Source of the DNA: Magicicada septendecula
Lineage: Eukaryota > Arthropoda > Insecta > Hemiptera > Cicadidae
Reading direction: 5' to 3'
NCBI GenBank assembly: GCA_034769895.1
Contig: CM068372.1
Span: 376,651,410 to 376,715,409 of the forward strand
DNA length: 64,000 nt
Of this stretch, positions 35,219-47,654 are shown in pieces. Position numbers and translations under genes: made by a program. How positions within the stretch are numbered: position 1 is the first letter of the stretch; each line of letters starts with the position of its first letter. The notes under the pieces are model-generated. The model had not been told where the DNA came from and made no database searches. It saw only the letters and a program-made list of their open reading frames with translations.

Positions 35219-35220
<2 letters not shown>
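33345..35220 (-). mobile_element. LTR-retrotransposon fragment (LTR plus leader) in minus orientation
   Basis: Read on the minus strand there is a promoter-like region with TATAAATAAG (34597-34588) and a TCAGTC initiator. A 61-bp tandem repeat beginning GCGTCG is at about 34455-34577. A long AT-rich stretch follows, then TTTGGCGCTCCAAGG...GGGGC at 33442-33419, which resembles a primer-binding site. No gag or pol is present. It ends in AT repeats on both sides, so insertion into or recombination within a TA repeat is likely. Confidence 0.5.

Positions 35221-35280
<60 letters not shown>
35221..35280. repeat. AT then GT microsatellite
   Basis: AT run followed by a GT run, equivalent in position to the CA tract of the related hAT copies. 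Confidence 0.95.
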
Positions 35281-35392
35281 TGTTGGCCCGCCTGACTTCC
35301 AAGATTTTTCAATTCGGCCCTAAAGGGAAAAAGTTTGGAGACCCTGTTCTATACCCTGGCAGTACAGGCAGTCTGCAGACTCGTGGAGAATA

Positions 35393-36426
35393 ACAATATG
35401 TAACTGTCATAAATACGATATCGATCGCATATTAATAAAATATAATCAGTGCATTTTTGTGACGGAACACTCCGCAACGCCGTTCAGGCACCTTTTTGAA
35501 AACAGTTTTTCATAAAAAATTGAATAGTGTTATAAAAGTACGAGACAATATTCTGTAAGCCAATACAAAAAAAAAAATTAAAAAACAATTAAGAAGGTCG
35601 TGCTACTAGGATAATATTCTGGCACAATAGCGCTAGTTTTTTTGGCGGTTTAGCGTCACGTTTTTACATGTATCTTTAGTCTGATATCTGGAACGGACTT
35701 TTACAATAAAAAAATTGTTGTTCCTTTTAGTGGACTCTGGTGTCCCCAAAATCTGAAATTTCCAAAACCGAATATCACATCTATATTTTTTTGCGAAAAT
35801 TTCCTATGGATTTGGCGAAAATTTGATACCTCATATATATTTGAGGTTTTTTCAAAATGTTAAAGCCTCTCAACCCTCTCCCACTATTTTTGTAGGTAAA
35901 AATCTCAAAAACAATAGAAAGAGGTCTGCGAATGAAAAGTGCGTGCACGGTAAGTTTTACGACATCGGTTGATAGTTTTAAAAGTTATCGTGACCCCAAG
36001 CAGACAAATCAAGCACTCGCTTCTTTCAATCGCTTAAATAAAACACGCTTACTATTCGTTAACATAAATAAGTCAGAAATCACTTACGTAAACTGTTACG
36101 AACGTGCTATGTCAGAGACAGAGTTCTTACCTGTAACAAGGAAGAAAACAATTTATTAGTTATAAATAACACACACTCGTTATTGAAAGTCTCCCACATC
36201 ACAAAAAAACGTTATAGATACTTGAAAGGCTACAACTTCTCAGATTTTAATAAATCCGGGAGCAAGTCAAAGGTAGGACGTAGGTCTTCTTTGTGCATCA
36301 TCTATTCCCAGCCTTGTGATGTCTTTGTAAACGTGAAACGTTTATTGTGCTAAAGAACATTGCCTCGTTCACTCAAAACTCTCACCACCTTGCTCCATAC
36401 ATTTAACAAAGCGAATAAATACGTGA

Positions 36427-36458
<32 letters not shown>

Positions 36459-37129
36459 TATGTGTACGCGCGCGAATGTATGTGCATAGAAGCTGATCGT
36501 TAAAGTTACCTCGAGTGGAGTCGACATGTTTGTATGTAGTGAAGTGGAAACATGTGGGTGGGTATTAAACCGGGCTCAACCGATGAGCGCCCACAAAATT
36601 GCAGTAAAACCGTTTATTAAATCTCCTCACACACGCCGCGATAAAAGTATGTGGGCTGCCTCTGAATCTTTTCCTCATATATGTTCTGTAGTCATCTACA
36701 CTTCAGGCCCATATGTTACAATACTTCCCACTATTGTCTTATATATATTGATTTTTGTTTCATGCCCTTAGTTGAGTGCTCCATAAAGTGGACTGTAACT
36801 GTCTCGTCATTTGTTTCCCCTTGTCCTGTATGATTTTTTTTTAATTTCTGCTACACATGTGCCGTCGTCTCCCTCCTATAAGCATAAGTAGTCGTAAAGA
36901 CCACACGGAATCTGAGCTATAATGTTGACGAGTTTAGGAGAGGCAGTTACACTCCAGTGCACGCAAGGCAACGCATTGTGATCATATCAATGAAGTCATT
37001 ACGACAGCGACTCGAGTGTGCGAGTCTATTTGCAGATACAGACGCACACGAAAGATATTTTTTGCCCGATTCCCAAGTTCATTGCTCTTTCTCTGGATCT
37101 ACACGTGTGTTTGTGTGCGGTGGACTTAG
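35393..37129. other. unassigned DNA
   Basis: No gene recognised. Contains a GA microsatellite near 36429-36459. Short frames (35932-36159, 36526-36771) have no recognisable motifs. Confidence 0.4.

Positions 37130-37224
<95 letters not shown>
37130..37224. repeat. CA dinucleotide microsatellite (about 95 bp)
   Basis: Uninterrupted CA run. The Thr-His and Cys-Val frames across it are artefacts. Confidence 0.98.
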
Positions 37225-37225
<1 letters not shown>

Positions 37226-37762
37226 CTGTTACACGCGCCAGTAATGATTTTGTTTCCGTTACGAATTAAATGAGTCTCTGCTCGTAACGAATTCTGCACA
37301 CAATCGCGACCTCTTAAAGGCTATAATTTTGGCTGCACAGCGCGAGAAGGAGGTTCGCCCGCCTGCGTGTTATTATCAACTGCCACAATCTCAGATGTTA
37401 TTATTGTTATTGTCTAAAACGTTATTATGTTAGAATCTTTGATGATAATAACTGATAAGCGGTGTTGTTTCCTGTGAAAAACGATTCTGTATTCTTAAAA
37501 TTCGCTAACGTTTAATACCAAAAGCACAGGCCTACAGTCTAACACGTACACAATGTGTGTGTGTGTGTGTAAAATACATACAATACGTACACAAACAGGT
37601 GAAAACGTATGGCGTCGTGTTTTATCGTATTTATTTCTTCATCTTCACGTGCTCTCACTGGAATATATTGCCCCATATTACAGAAAATTATTTTATATGT
37701 AAAATCCAGCAATTAAATCTTTTCATTTTTTCGGAATTAAAGTCAAGAAACTTTAATTCTTG
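37225..37762. other. unassigned DNA
   Basis: Nothing recognised apart from a short GT run near 37556-37570. Confidence 0.4.
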
Positions 37763-38330
37763 ACTGACCTGGAACAAGTGAACAATTTTGAATAACTGAG
37801 CTACAGTGTGTCTTATAATACAAGCAATAACGTTGTGAATAAGTTGCGTAAGTTCAACCTTATGTGCGGGACCATCGGGCGAACTCTTAAGTCAGCAAGG
37901 AAAGAAAAATGCCTATAATTCTACAAGATGATGGCCCTTCACGCACTTCTTTATGGATCTGAGAATTGGACTTTAACGAAAGGCCAGGCCAGTCGCATCC
38001 AAGCGGCTGAAATGAGATTTCTCAGGCACGTGGCAAGGTATATCCTACTCTCCCTGATCATAGAAGAAACACAGATATACGGCAGGAACTGAATATTATG
38101 AGTACACTGGACAGGACTGCCCAGTATCGGCTGAATTTGATGGGAACATCTTTGCCGAATGGATGACTGGACTCCCCAAACAACTATGAAACTATAAGCC
38201 AAAGGGACGGAGAGGTGTGGGACGTCTGAGGAAGCGCTGGAGTGACCAGCTCTAGACTTTGTCTGTTTGAGATCGGAACCAAGCATCCTTGGTTTAATCC
38301 TTGCAGATGATGATGATGATGATGATGATG
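37763..38330 (+). pseudogene. LINE reverse transcriptase C-terminal relic (family C) with GAT-repeat tail
   Basis: Plus strand reads NLMCGTIGRTL, MMALHALLYGSENWTLTKGQ and ASRIQAAEMRFLRHVARY, with later frame changes to EEALE-like remnants. It ends in (GAT)n at about 38308-38330, the typical 3' tail of this LINE family. A second copy in inverse orientation is at 38994-39505, and further relatives are at 41215, 51262 and 52821. Confidence 0.85.
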
Positions 38331-38339
38331 TCAACAAAC

Positions 38340-38990
38340 TGCTAGTTTACCTGGGCAAAGACGACGGTTTAAATCACAGAAACATTAGACTAGAGGAGTC
38401 ATGACATAGACAGCCCTGTAAAGTTGGGGGGTCTGCCCGGACGAAAAAGATGAAAAGATTTTTAACAAGTACGTAATTATTTATCAAATGATGAGCGATT
38501 GTCATTATTAAGAAAATTGTAATTTTATCTTATTTTAATTTACAAATGCTAGGCCTATAATTCATTTTATTTCGACAATTATTCATAAGCCTTATTTTAA
38601 CACATGCAACTGGCTTGGAACAGGTCTACATTAAGTGATTACGGAATCTCGCGGAAATTTTGAATATCTCTGCGGAGGAGCTAAGTTTCATTGGAGCTCT
38701 GCGGAGGAATACACACGTTGTGTATACAGATATATACTTATTTTCAGAAACAAATACAGTTTGTAGTTAAAAAAATGTTTTTTCCCAATTCGACATCCCA
38801 GATCCTAATCCGATTTACGCCAGTCCGTTTATGTTGGACAACTAAGACCACTGTAACAAGATAACTATAAAACACAGTCGGTACCTTGACAAAATTATTG
38901 TATTGACGTATCTCTGAAAATTTGTTTAATCAGACAAACAGAATTATTGCTTTCATTTATGTCCGACTTGAACCTCGATGCTTCAAGCAA
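38340..38990. other. spacer between inverted LINE copies
   Basis: No feature recognised. Confidence 0.4.
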
Positions 38991-38993
38991 CGG

Positions 38994-39505
38994 CCACATC
39001 ATCATCTGCAAGGATTAAACCAAGGATGGCTTGTTCCGATCTCAAACAGACAAAGTCTAGAGCTAGTTACCCCAGCGCTTCCTCGGACGTCCTACACCTC
39101 TCCGTCCCTTCGGTAAAGATGTTCTCAGCCGATACTGGGCAATACTGTCGATTATACTCATAATATTCAGTTCCTGCCGTATATCTGTGTTTCTTGTATG
39201 ATCATGGAGAGTATACCCTGGCACGTGCCTGAGAAATCTCATTTCAGCTGCTTGGATACAACTGGCCTGGCCTTTCGTTAAAGTCCAATTCTCAGACCCA
39301 TAAAGAAGTTTTGGAAGGGCCATCGCCTTGTAGAATTTTAGGCGCACTTTTTCACTTGCTTACTTAAAGAGTTCGCCTAATGGTCCCGCACATAAGGTTG
39401 AACTTATGCAACTTATTCACAACGTCGTTGCTTGCATTATAAGACACAATGTAGCCCAGGTATTCAAAATTACTGACTTGTTCCAGGACAGTACCATATA
39501 ATGCC
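38994..39505 (-). pseudogene. LINE reverse transcriptase C-terminal relic (family C), inverse copy
   Basis: Open minus-strand frame of 94 codons (39347-39063): MRLKFYKAMALPKLLYGSEN, WTLTKGQ, IQAAEMRFLRHVPGYTLHDH, IRQELNIMSIIDSIAQYRL and the tail RGVGRPRKRWGN. It ends in an ATC-repeat tail (GAT on the coding strand) near 38996. It is homologous along its length to 37763-38330, so the two form an inverted pair about 0.66 kb apart. Confidence 0.87.
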
Positions 39506-39509
39506 AAAT

Positions 39510-40800
39510 TTCAAAAAAAAAAATAATAAAAAAATTTTCTTTTAGTTAAGGTAAGTGTCATTGAACGTGGTGACAATTGAAGTATGGAGTTATTCGTAGG
39601 GGTGTAGCGAACAAAAAACGGGTGAACGCCGTCCGCTGCCGTCTACGCAAGTCTGATTGACACGCCATAAATCTAGTGTAGCAAGTGGCCACGTGTTAGA
39701 AAGACAAGGTCATTGTGCTGGGTGTATCTAGAAAGGACGCCAGTGAATAAAAGCTTACAATCCGGAGAAAAGTATACGAGGGTGTGAATAATCTCATCAA
39801 GTGAGAAATGTTTCGTTCTGACAAAGGATGAAAGGTTACACGAACATAACAACTGCAGACAGAAAACAATGAAGGGTGTTCCTTGACTGAAACGCATCAA
39901 CAGAGGATACACCGGAACAATACTATGATACCAGGAAAGAAATCGTACTCGAGGTTAACGCACGAACTAAAAGGATAGGTTTTACTGGGATCCAGACAAA
40001 AAAAATACTTACGGAGAGAGTTGGCGAGGCCTTTGTTCAAGAAAAGATAATACCATAGGCGCAACTAACTGGAGAGGCGACTGTTGGAAGAGAAATCGAA
40101 GGGTTGTCTTTGTGAAGACTAAGAGATACGACAGCTAGATTTATTACCAGAGTATTCGGAAATGCCGTTGACCGAAGGGTAAAGGACCCAGGAGAAGAGT
40201 TTGGTGGGAATCAGAAGACCTATCAGAACTTACTTTCGAAAAAGTAGGTGGTCTCTGGAGTAGGTGGTACGAAAAAGAGCCAATTAGGAAACGATACCGC
40301 CGAAATCAGAAGTCTAGTGGGGAAATTCTCATGTTCGATATAGGCAAGCGACAGTGACGCGAAAAGGGAGTCTTTACTAAATTTTCGAAGGGAGCGGAAG
40401 TAAAAGGCGTGACAAAAGTGTTACGGGAGTTCGTAAAAATGACTTTGAAAATATCGATACGATATGAACTGTTTAACATTTTCTAGCGTTCGAGTTTGTG
40501 ATCGTATTACAGTAACTGATAGTGAAACGCAATACAACGGCGGTATTAACAATTCGAACAATGTTGTATAACAATTTGTCGTGAACGAATAACAGTAACT
40601 TACCCTCAAGTGTATCAGTTAAACAAACCAGAAACCGAGTGTAATTTGTTAAATGTGTATACATTAATATTTATAGTAATAATTAAGTGTACAATGAAAT
40701 ATGATGATATATAATGAAATTTAGTTAATAAATTAACTACTAGAAAGTAATGACGTATTGATTTTATTGAATTGAACCCTGAGATAAACAAAACAATATA
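39510..40800. other. unassigned DNA
   Basis: No reliable coding or repeat structure was recognised. Confidence 0.4.
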
Positions 40801-40860
40801 AAATATAGATATATAATTACCTTAATATCCACTTTAGCGATACACAGTTTCGTCACTGAT

Positions 40861-40891
40861 GGCGCGTTTCGGGACTAAGTCCCATCCTCAG
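40861..40891 (-). ncRNA. hammerhead-ribozyme-like motif (left palindrome arm)
   Basis: CTGAGGA, stem GGGAC/GTCCC with a TTA loop, GAAACGCG, then CC. One T is lost relative to the right arm, which breaks the expected uridine before the cleavage base. Confidence 0.4.
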
Positions 40892-41080
40892 ATACATAAT
40901 TAATAAATTAAAATATTAAAATCACGACCATGATACTGGTCAAGTCAAAATAAATAAAATAAATTATATTTGCTGTAATAAGCAAAACTTATTACATGCG
41001 ATTTATAATTTATTTTATTTATTTTGACTTGACCAGTATCATGGTCGTGATTTTAATATTTTAATTTATTAATTATGTAT

Positions 41081-41111
41081 CTGAGGATGGGACTTAGTCC
41101 CGAAACGCGTC
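41081..41111 (+). ncRNA. hammerhead-ribozyme-like motif (right palindrome arm)
   Basis: CTGAGGA fits CTGANGA. The stem GGGAC/GTCCC has loop TTA. GAAA is followed by ACGCGT, a self-complementary hexamer closing on T, then C as the expected cleavage base. Stem I would be two pairs, a 2x2 internal loop and weak outer pairs. Confidence 0.5.
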
Positions 41112-41214
41112 ATCAGTGACGAAACTGTGTATCGCTAAAGTGGATATTAAGGTAATTATATATCATATAATAAGTGATACGGTACGCAAACAAATAAGTA
41201 ATTAAAATATAGAG

Positions 41215-41470
41215 TTATATCTGACGCCGCAACTAGTGTGGCATAAGAAAAAGAGTTATAACCATCTATAACAATTTTTGCCAGTACGGGATCAGTTCCA
41301 CGAAAAGCCATCACCTTGGTGTTAAGTGTGGATATTTGTAATCCAGAAGCTTTGCAGATTCGATTTAACAAATACACACCCATCTGCAATCTGTTTTCGA
41401 AGTCCGACAGAGTAGTCTGATCGTCCGCAAACAACAAAGTGTCAATCGCAGGGTGGCCACAGTTCCAAAC
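41215..41470 (-). pseudogene. LINE reverse transcriptase palm fragment with intact FADD
   Basis: Minus strand: WNCGHPAIDTLLFADDQTTL (the FADD catalytic motif C is intact), SDFENRLQMGVYLLNRICK, SGLQISTLNTKVMAFRGTD and VLAKIVIDG, after which similarity stops next to the palindrome. It fits the same LINE family (C) as the neighbouring tails. Confidence 0.82.
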
Positions 41471-41479
41471 GGTCACAGT

Positions 41480-43100
41480 TTGGTAAATAAATTTATTCTG
41501 TGAAAGTAACGACTTTGTTATTTGTAATTTGCGTATCGCGTGTTAATGAAATCGACTGTAGAACATGCAATTAATAGTTATGTAACACGAAATTTTTAAC
41601 ATAATATTTAAAAAATTTATTTTTTTTGCATCAAGTAACCTTTGTAAAAAGCAAACAGTACTCACACTTGGCATTAACAATCAGACCTTGATACGAATAA
41701 TTCCCACAGATGGTGGCTAACACATATTACTAATGACCTCTCCGACTAAACAATTTTGTTATTTATAACAGTGGACCGGCTCTTCATAGCGGTTATCATT
41801 ATTTCCAGACGGATTACATTTATCTTGGGTAACATTTTAAAAACTACGCAAACACTCAATCCGATTAGAGGAAAGCGAGTTTCCTTGTGGTATCCTGGGA
41901 ACGTTGGTTTCCTCGTCTTGTACAATACTCATTTTACAACTTAATTTCGTACAATTTTGCGAGTCGAGTGACAATAAAACTGAATAACGAGTGGGAATCG
42001 TTATCGAAGGTCAAGAGGGTATAACGAACTGTAAACAAAATAAGGAAAAACGCTACACACGTAGCAAACTAAACAGCAATAAACAATCCATCTAATACAA
42101 AGTATTAACCATTTCTGTTACCGAGGTGGGTGATCAGTCCCATGATCCACGTGAAATTCATGGACGGCCATCTTGTGACATCGTTAGCTTACTGCTTAGC
42201 TTAGCTGCTCGGACGGGGTTCAAGATTTCTTCATGGTATCGGCACCCCAAGTGACTCTTCCGATGACTAAAAAAATCGTACTCTCTCATGGACGTTATGT
42301 TTTACGAAGTCAATCGGTAATGGATCGGTGTGCTTCTATTGTTTTGTAGGTAGGGGGAGAGGATCTCAGCAAGTGATGTGCTCAGACGATCGTTTTTGGT
42401 GTGGCGTAGCGTCCTGAACCGGTGGTGACGCGCCTGAGTAACAGCGGAGACTTTAGGACCGGTTGGTCAACGCTGCTGTGTCTGACCGCCCAGCGGTGGT
42501 CTGCTCACACCGGTCCGTGTATCCGGGGGGGGGGGGGGGCTCATGAAACAAGGCGTTGCACATCTGACAGTAGACAGCCCCGCCGTGGCCACGAGCGGCT
42601 AGGGCAGTCATTAAGGACAGTTTCGGGTTCGGTGTTTGCGTTTAGGTAGAATTGTTAGGATTGTATGGCTCCCTCAGAAGAAGGGCCTCCTACGTAGGAG
42701 ACCATGTGCGATTGTCCAGCAGATCGCGGGGGGCGCTTGACGAACCGTCGTCCCTGACCAGATCACATCACGTAGGTATGGGTGAGTCGAGTCTGCCGCG
42801 CGGAAGAAGAGGGCCACAGTAAGTCTGAAGACGAATTCTTAAACTGTTGACAGACCGAAAGCCGTCCTGATGGCTTGGTTACAAACACACCAGGGCGAGT
42901 TGGACAGGATTCGAATAGAACCGTTCCAGCTTACGTTTAGCACTGGTGGAAAAAAGTGGCTGCGTATGTGAGTACAGATAGATGGTCAGTTTTGTATGCA
43001 AGGAGAGAGGACTCCTGCCCGATATGAGGGGAACAGAACAGTTCTTATTGTAAACATCATTGTGTCACCTCAAAGCGACGTAGAAAAAAGTGTGTGATAG
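41480..43100. other. unassigned DNA
   Basis: Includes a run of 15 or so G near 42527. No convincing gene, RNA or element end. Confidence 0.4.
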
Positions 43101-43104
43101 CTAC

Positions 43105-43838
43105 GCTGACCATATTTCCTCAGTTGCAATCCGGGACATATGCCCCCGGGGGGGGGGGGGTATACAAAATTTCAAAAAATTTTATAAAAACATTTCATAA
43201 AAACTTACAATTTTTAATGTATTGAATATTGAATAGTATTAATAATAATAACTAGTTAAAGACACTCAAATGTAATAATAAAGATTAGTTATTAATTAAA
43301 GTTCGTTCCAATGTAGCGTAAACACGGTCTGGTCAGCATTTATAATAAGTTTTATCAGTTCATGAAGCTGGTTGACGGTTTACTCCAATCGTATTTCTCC
43401 GTTGAAGATAACTTGTTTGTAAGTGTTTTGTTCTTCTTTATTTTTTCATACATTTCAATGCATGTCTCTGAGTAGTTCATTTGAATGATCAAGAGAGATT
43501 TGACACATTCGATAGTCATCGATGCTTTCTCTGTCAGCCATAAATTATTAATTATAGAGAACGCTCTTTCTACTGAGGCATTGGTTCCTGGAAGAGCTAG
43601 TACAAACTCACACATCTTTTTTAAGTTCGGAATGGTTATCTCTTTATTCCGTAGGTCGTTGAAAACAGATAGCCACCTCTCTTCTGTTATTAACTTCCTT
43701 TCAGCCCATTCTGCTAAACGATCATCTGTAAGATAAGAGTTCACTCACTACACATAACTCATTGAACATGTCGTCAAGTGATGCAGATGATGGTATGACA
43801 TTTCTAAACAAAGACCAACTTTCCAGTAAGTAACTAAC
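43105..43838 (-). pseudogene. hAT transposase C-terminal relic with possible element end
   Basis: An open minus-strand frame of 129 codons (43744-43355) reads YLTDDRLAEWAERKL, CEFVLALPGTNASVERAFSI, INNLWLTEKASMTIECVKSL and IQMNYSETC. It is a hAT dimerisation domain (LP.TNASVER.FS). Frame-shifted remnants continue upstream to about 43838 (SSASLDDMFNELCVV). Downstream, ACCATATTTCCTCAG and AATCCGGGACATATG near 43110-43145 look like a subterminal region or end. It is a separate family from the two ZMYM1-like elements. Confidence 0.8.
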
Positions 43839-43961
43839 ATCCAGTTAGAAAGTTATCTTCTCTATTTAGTACCTGAAGTCTACGTGCACATTGGGAAATA
43901 TTTAGGCAAACTATTTAAACAAATTTCAGGGAAACCGGTCTCTTTTGAATCACACCTCCGC

Positions 43962-43992
43962 GCGCGCGCGCGCGCGCACACACACACACACG
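43962..43992. repeat. CG/CA microsatellite
   Basis: Alternating CG run followed by CA. Confidence 0.95.
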
Positions 43993-43999
43993 GTTACTG

Positions 44000-44750
44000 C
44001 TGTGGTATGCGCCCTGGCTGGTGTACACAGAATTCACGTTCATTGTCCCCCCCCAAAAACCAAACACGCACGCGCACGACAAAGCGCCTCATTGTTTGGA
44101 GGCCGTCGGCAGCCATTAGCGTTTTGTTGTTTCCTTTTGTTGTTTGGCCCCAACAACAGGTTACAAAACGATCAATTCACTGGAGTTGGTGCTATAATTA
44201 GAACACCAATACACGCACACAATACAGCGAGCGTGCGTGTGTGCGGCCTTCGAGGAGCAAACCGTTATTACATTTAATAATAATAAATCCACACACAATG
44301 TGTTACATAAGTAGCGACGCCGCGACCGGCAAGAGCAAGGTTGTTACGCCGACCGACCACTGCCTGCTGTATCACGGATCGTGTTTACAAAAGGTTTCAC
44401 GTCACGTATGTAATGACAATGACTGAACACAATGCAGTCGTCATGTGGGCCTCCTACGTATATGAATGGGTGCGTGTTTTCTGCCCGCTTGTTACAACGG
44501 AATAGATTGGATTATACCTATTAACTTTTCTGTACATTCCCAGTAACCGTACCCACACTCATTTTTCATATTTCGATTATGCGATTATTCGCGTTGATTT
44601 GTTGTTTTCAAAATTAAGTGACAACGAAAAGGATTTCAATTATGTTCTATATCAATGATATCCTAATGGCCACACTGCAATTCAGGAACCTGCCGGCAGG
44701 CCTCAACATAAAAGCGTTCAACTTTGGACGAGTAAGGTTAAAAATAAATA
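44000..44750. other. unassigned DNA
   Basis: Short overlapping frames (43884-44277) run through the microsatellite and have no motif. No gene recognised. Confidence 0.4.
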
Positions 44751-44754
44751 AATA

Positions 44755-45925
44755 AACGCAGTATTTAATGCACTATCACCATTGATTTTTAACTACGTTC
44801 TGGAAAAAATAATAAGAGGAATGGAGAAAACATTGGAGGAAAATCCCATCAGCCGGGGAATTAGACTAGGCTATAGCACAGATAACCTGTCAATACGTTT
44901 GTCTAGACAACCTGACATTTATCAATACAGATAACCTGACAGGCTTGCCTAGCGTTTGTAGATGATTTAGGAATCCTGTCAGATCCACTAGAAAAAAACC
45001 ATTAGACATGTGGAATTGCTGATAGAACAAGCCGAAAGATGGGTTTACAAATTTCTTTTGAAAAAAAAAACCAAGTTCATGTGTAACATCAATACGGTAT
45101 CCAAGAAAATGAAAACTCGATACGGGCAAATCTATGGAACTAACAAATTCAAGTATCTTGGGGAAGTTATTCAACAAATGTATCACAGAAAGAAGCCATT
45201 ACAGCACGAGTTAATAAGATGAAAGTTGCTTACTATTTAACCAAGGACACACATAACAACAAACCAATATCATCCATTAATGGCAAACTTAGGCACTACT
45301 CAACAGTAATTCGCCCGGAAGTACTTTATGCAGCTGAGCGTCTGACTCTGAACAAGGAAACAATGAAGGAAGAACTGGAAGTCACAGAAAGGAAAATATT
45401 AAGAAAAATCTTGGGATCAATACCAGATGGAGAAGAGTACAGAAGACGCCATAATAATGAGCTATAGGCTACACTTGAGAAAATCACAGACGTAATTAGA
45501 AAAAGAAGGATTACTTTCTACGGACATGTTCAAAGAATGAATCCTGACAGACTAAACAGGGAAGCTTTTTAACTACTTCAAAAAGCTCAAAATGTCCAAT
45601 ACGTGGTTCAAAGAAACAGAAAAAGACATAGAAGAAGTCCAGATTACTCAAGAAGACATTGAAGAATGCTTGCCGCTCAAAAAGAAATTAAGAAAGGCCG
45701 AAGATTTTCAGGAAAAGCCCATGAAGAGGACAGGTGCCATCTGGACTGAAGAAAGGAGGCAGAGACGTCGATCAAGAATGCATGATGTGTGTGAGAGGAG
45801 AAGCAGGGAGGAACCAGTTGGACCAAACGCAGTCCACAGTGGCTCATGCGCAAAAAGCGCAGTATTTAGTTCTAAACAAGTAAAAAGAGGTAATTTACAC
45901 ATTTAACATGTTTTACGAAGTATCT
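44755..45925 (+). pseudogene. RTE-type LINE reverse transcriptase, broken
   Basis: Plus strand in order: PLIFNYVLEKIIRGMEKTL, RGIRLGYSTDNL, LAFVDDLGIL (motif C with FVDD), HVELLIEQAERW, KFKYLGEV, KLRHYSTVIRPEVLYAAERL, EVTERKILRKILG, RRITFYGHVQRMN, WFKETEKDIEEVQITQEDIE and WTEERRQRRRSRMHD. The order and motifs fit the RT C-terminal half of an RTE-like LINE. At least four frameshifts or stops are present. Related tails are at 32075, 49250 and 58860. Confidence 0.87.
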
Positions 45926-45929
45926 TTCG

Positions 45930-47125
45930 CGGTACAAGCTGTATTATGGGAGTAGAATAATGAATGTGTAAAAAGATATTAAACACTTATATTTACATAA
46001 AATCTTCACGTCGATCTAAAAATACTTAAACGTAACATTGAACAACAGATGCGTGCGACTGATCACAAATCAAGGAAGAAACCTGTGTAGAACAAGCACC
46101 TCTGTTTTGATTAGTCGAGGGATGGAAAGAACTAGACTGGATCTTGTAATATGCTGAAAATAAAAGAGAGCTATAGCAAATACACATTCCTTTAAACGGA
46201 TAAAGTGAAAACTACTGTACGTTTGTTAGTGAAGCAGTGAAACAATTTTTTTTATAATCTCCTAAAAGACGATTCTCAATTAAAATACATCATTATTCGT
46301 TTACTTATTAAAATAAGCGGAGTACTTACTTAAGTGGCTTTACAAGATAATACTGGTCACACGTTGTTCTATTCCATTGTAAGTGACAGTGTCGATTATA
46401 TAACGCAGAATTAAAACACGGAGGAGGGAAACATACAGAGAATAAAGAAACCGGCTGAAGGGGAGAGACGGCAGGAACAATAAAAACCCTGTGTGTATGT
46501 GCGCGCGCGCGTTAGTGAGAGAGAGATAGAGAGAGAGACAGACAGACAGAATCAAATCGGTTTCATTTTATGTTACTCACTCAATGTTGAACCAATTGCC
46601 GGTCAGAAACACCTACGAATACTAAATAAAACGTAAAGTTTAAGAAGTTTATTTCAATCACTGCCGAAACAAACAAACAAACCCGAGCCAGTAAGTAAAC
46701 TGCAATACACGATACTCAAACAAATAAACACATCAACAAAAAGCAATCGACACGACTTTCTATGATTCTCTTTTACTAACTTTATACCCCAAAATTTTGT
46801 ATACATTTTTGTGTGTGTGTGTCTTATCAAGTAATAATCTCCAAGTATATTTTACTAATTCTTTATTCCTATTTTTTTACCTGGTCCACTGTTTCTTAAT
46901 ATTCTTACTTAACAGGCGTGATATCATAAAGAATTTATACCCGCATCAACACTAGATGTCACAACCATGTAACAGGATCGGACATGTGAACGAGATGAAC
47001 GCCAAATTATCCGATGGAAATTAAATTCCGTAGAGCAGGGAAATGCACGCGACATGAACGTATCTGTAATAGGACGAGACGGATCAGTGTATTCGAACGA
47101 AGTTGTAACAGACATCACATGTACT
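45930..47125. other. unassigned DNA
   Basis: Contains short CG/GA runs near 46500-46550. No gene recognised. Confidence 0.4.
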
Positions 47126-47654
47126 AGGTGGGACAATGAGAACACAACAATTTTTGTTAGCTCGTGTTCGGTTACTATGGCAACAATAAATAAACAGATG
47201 GTTTTATAACCTCAGTTAAACTATGCCATTTCAGTAGACATGGCTCAATGGCGAGTTGAACATCGTGCGTTTGCTGTAGAAACTTTTTTTTAAGTAATGA
47301 TTCCTATATAACAACATAAAGACTGTTCAGAAAGCATTTCAACGTTGGAAGACGCAGAAGAGTTCCAAATCGCTAAACTATATCGAACTGGGTACCGGTA
47401 AGAACGTTTAAACATTTAAGCTGGAAACAAATTTCTATCACGTCCCGTGAGCTCACGTCAATTCACGTGATAGTAAAAAATGTGAAAGTGGGTTTTCAGG
47501 TTGAGTTAAATCGGTTGCAGACACCCTTGCCTTCACGTCATTTAGGCCTACATGACGTGATGTCGCGTGACGTAGCCGGCCATTTCACGCCTCACGTGAA
47601 TCAACATTTTCTGTTCAACCACACTTTTGTGAGGCGTGAGGTAACAACCTGAAA

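Larger units (their letters stand above)
32794..35346. mobile_element. hAT element (2.55 kb) with an internal LTR-type insertion
   Basis: CAGGGGTCTCCAAAC at the left and an inverted GTTTGGAGACCCTG at the right; TSD CTCTATAC (32786-32793) and TTCTATAC (35347-35354) match 7 of 8. The outer 0.55 kb (left) and 0.13 kb (right) are an inverse copy of the MITE at 5921-6628. The middle, 33345-35220, is foreign and lies between AT microsatellites. Confidence 0.88.
40809..41164. repeat. palindrome with 160-bp arms and 35-bp loop
   Basis: Left arm 40809-40968 and right arm 41004-41164 are inverse copies with only one or two mismatches seen. The loop contains TGTAATAAG and CTTATTACA, which extend the hairpin. 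Each arm carries CTGAGGA, a GGGAC/GTCCC stem and GAAACGCG, pointing outwards (minus in the left arm, plus in the right). It adjoins an RT fragment on the right. Confidence 0.93.

Noticed and set aside
37018..37269. Long Thr-His and Cys-Val repeat proteins
   Set aside because: They are translations of the CA microsatellite in different frames.
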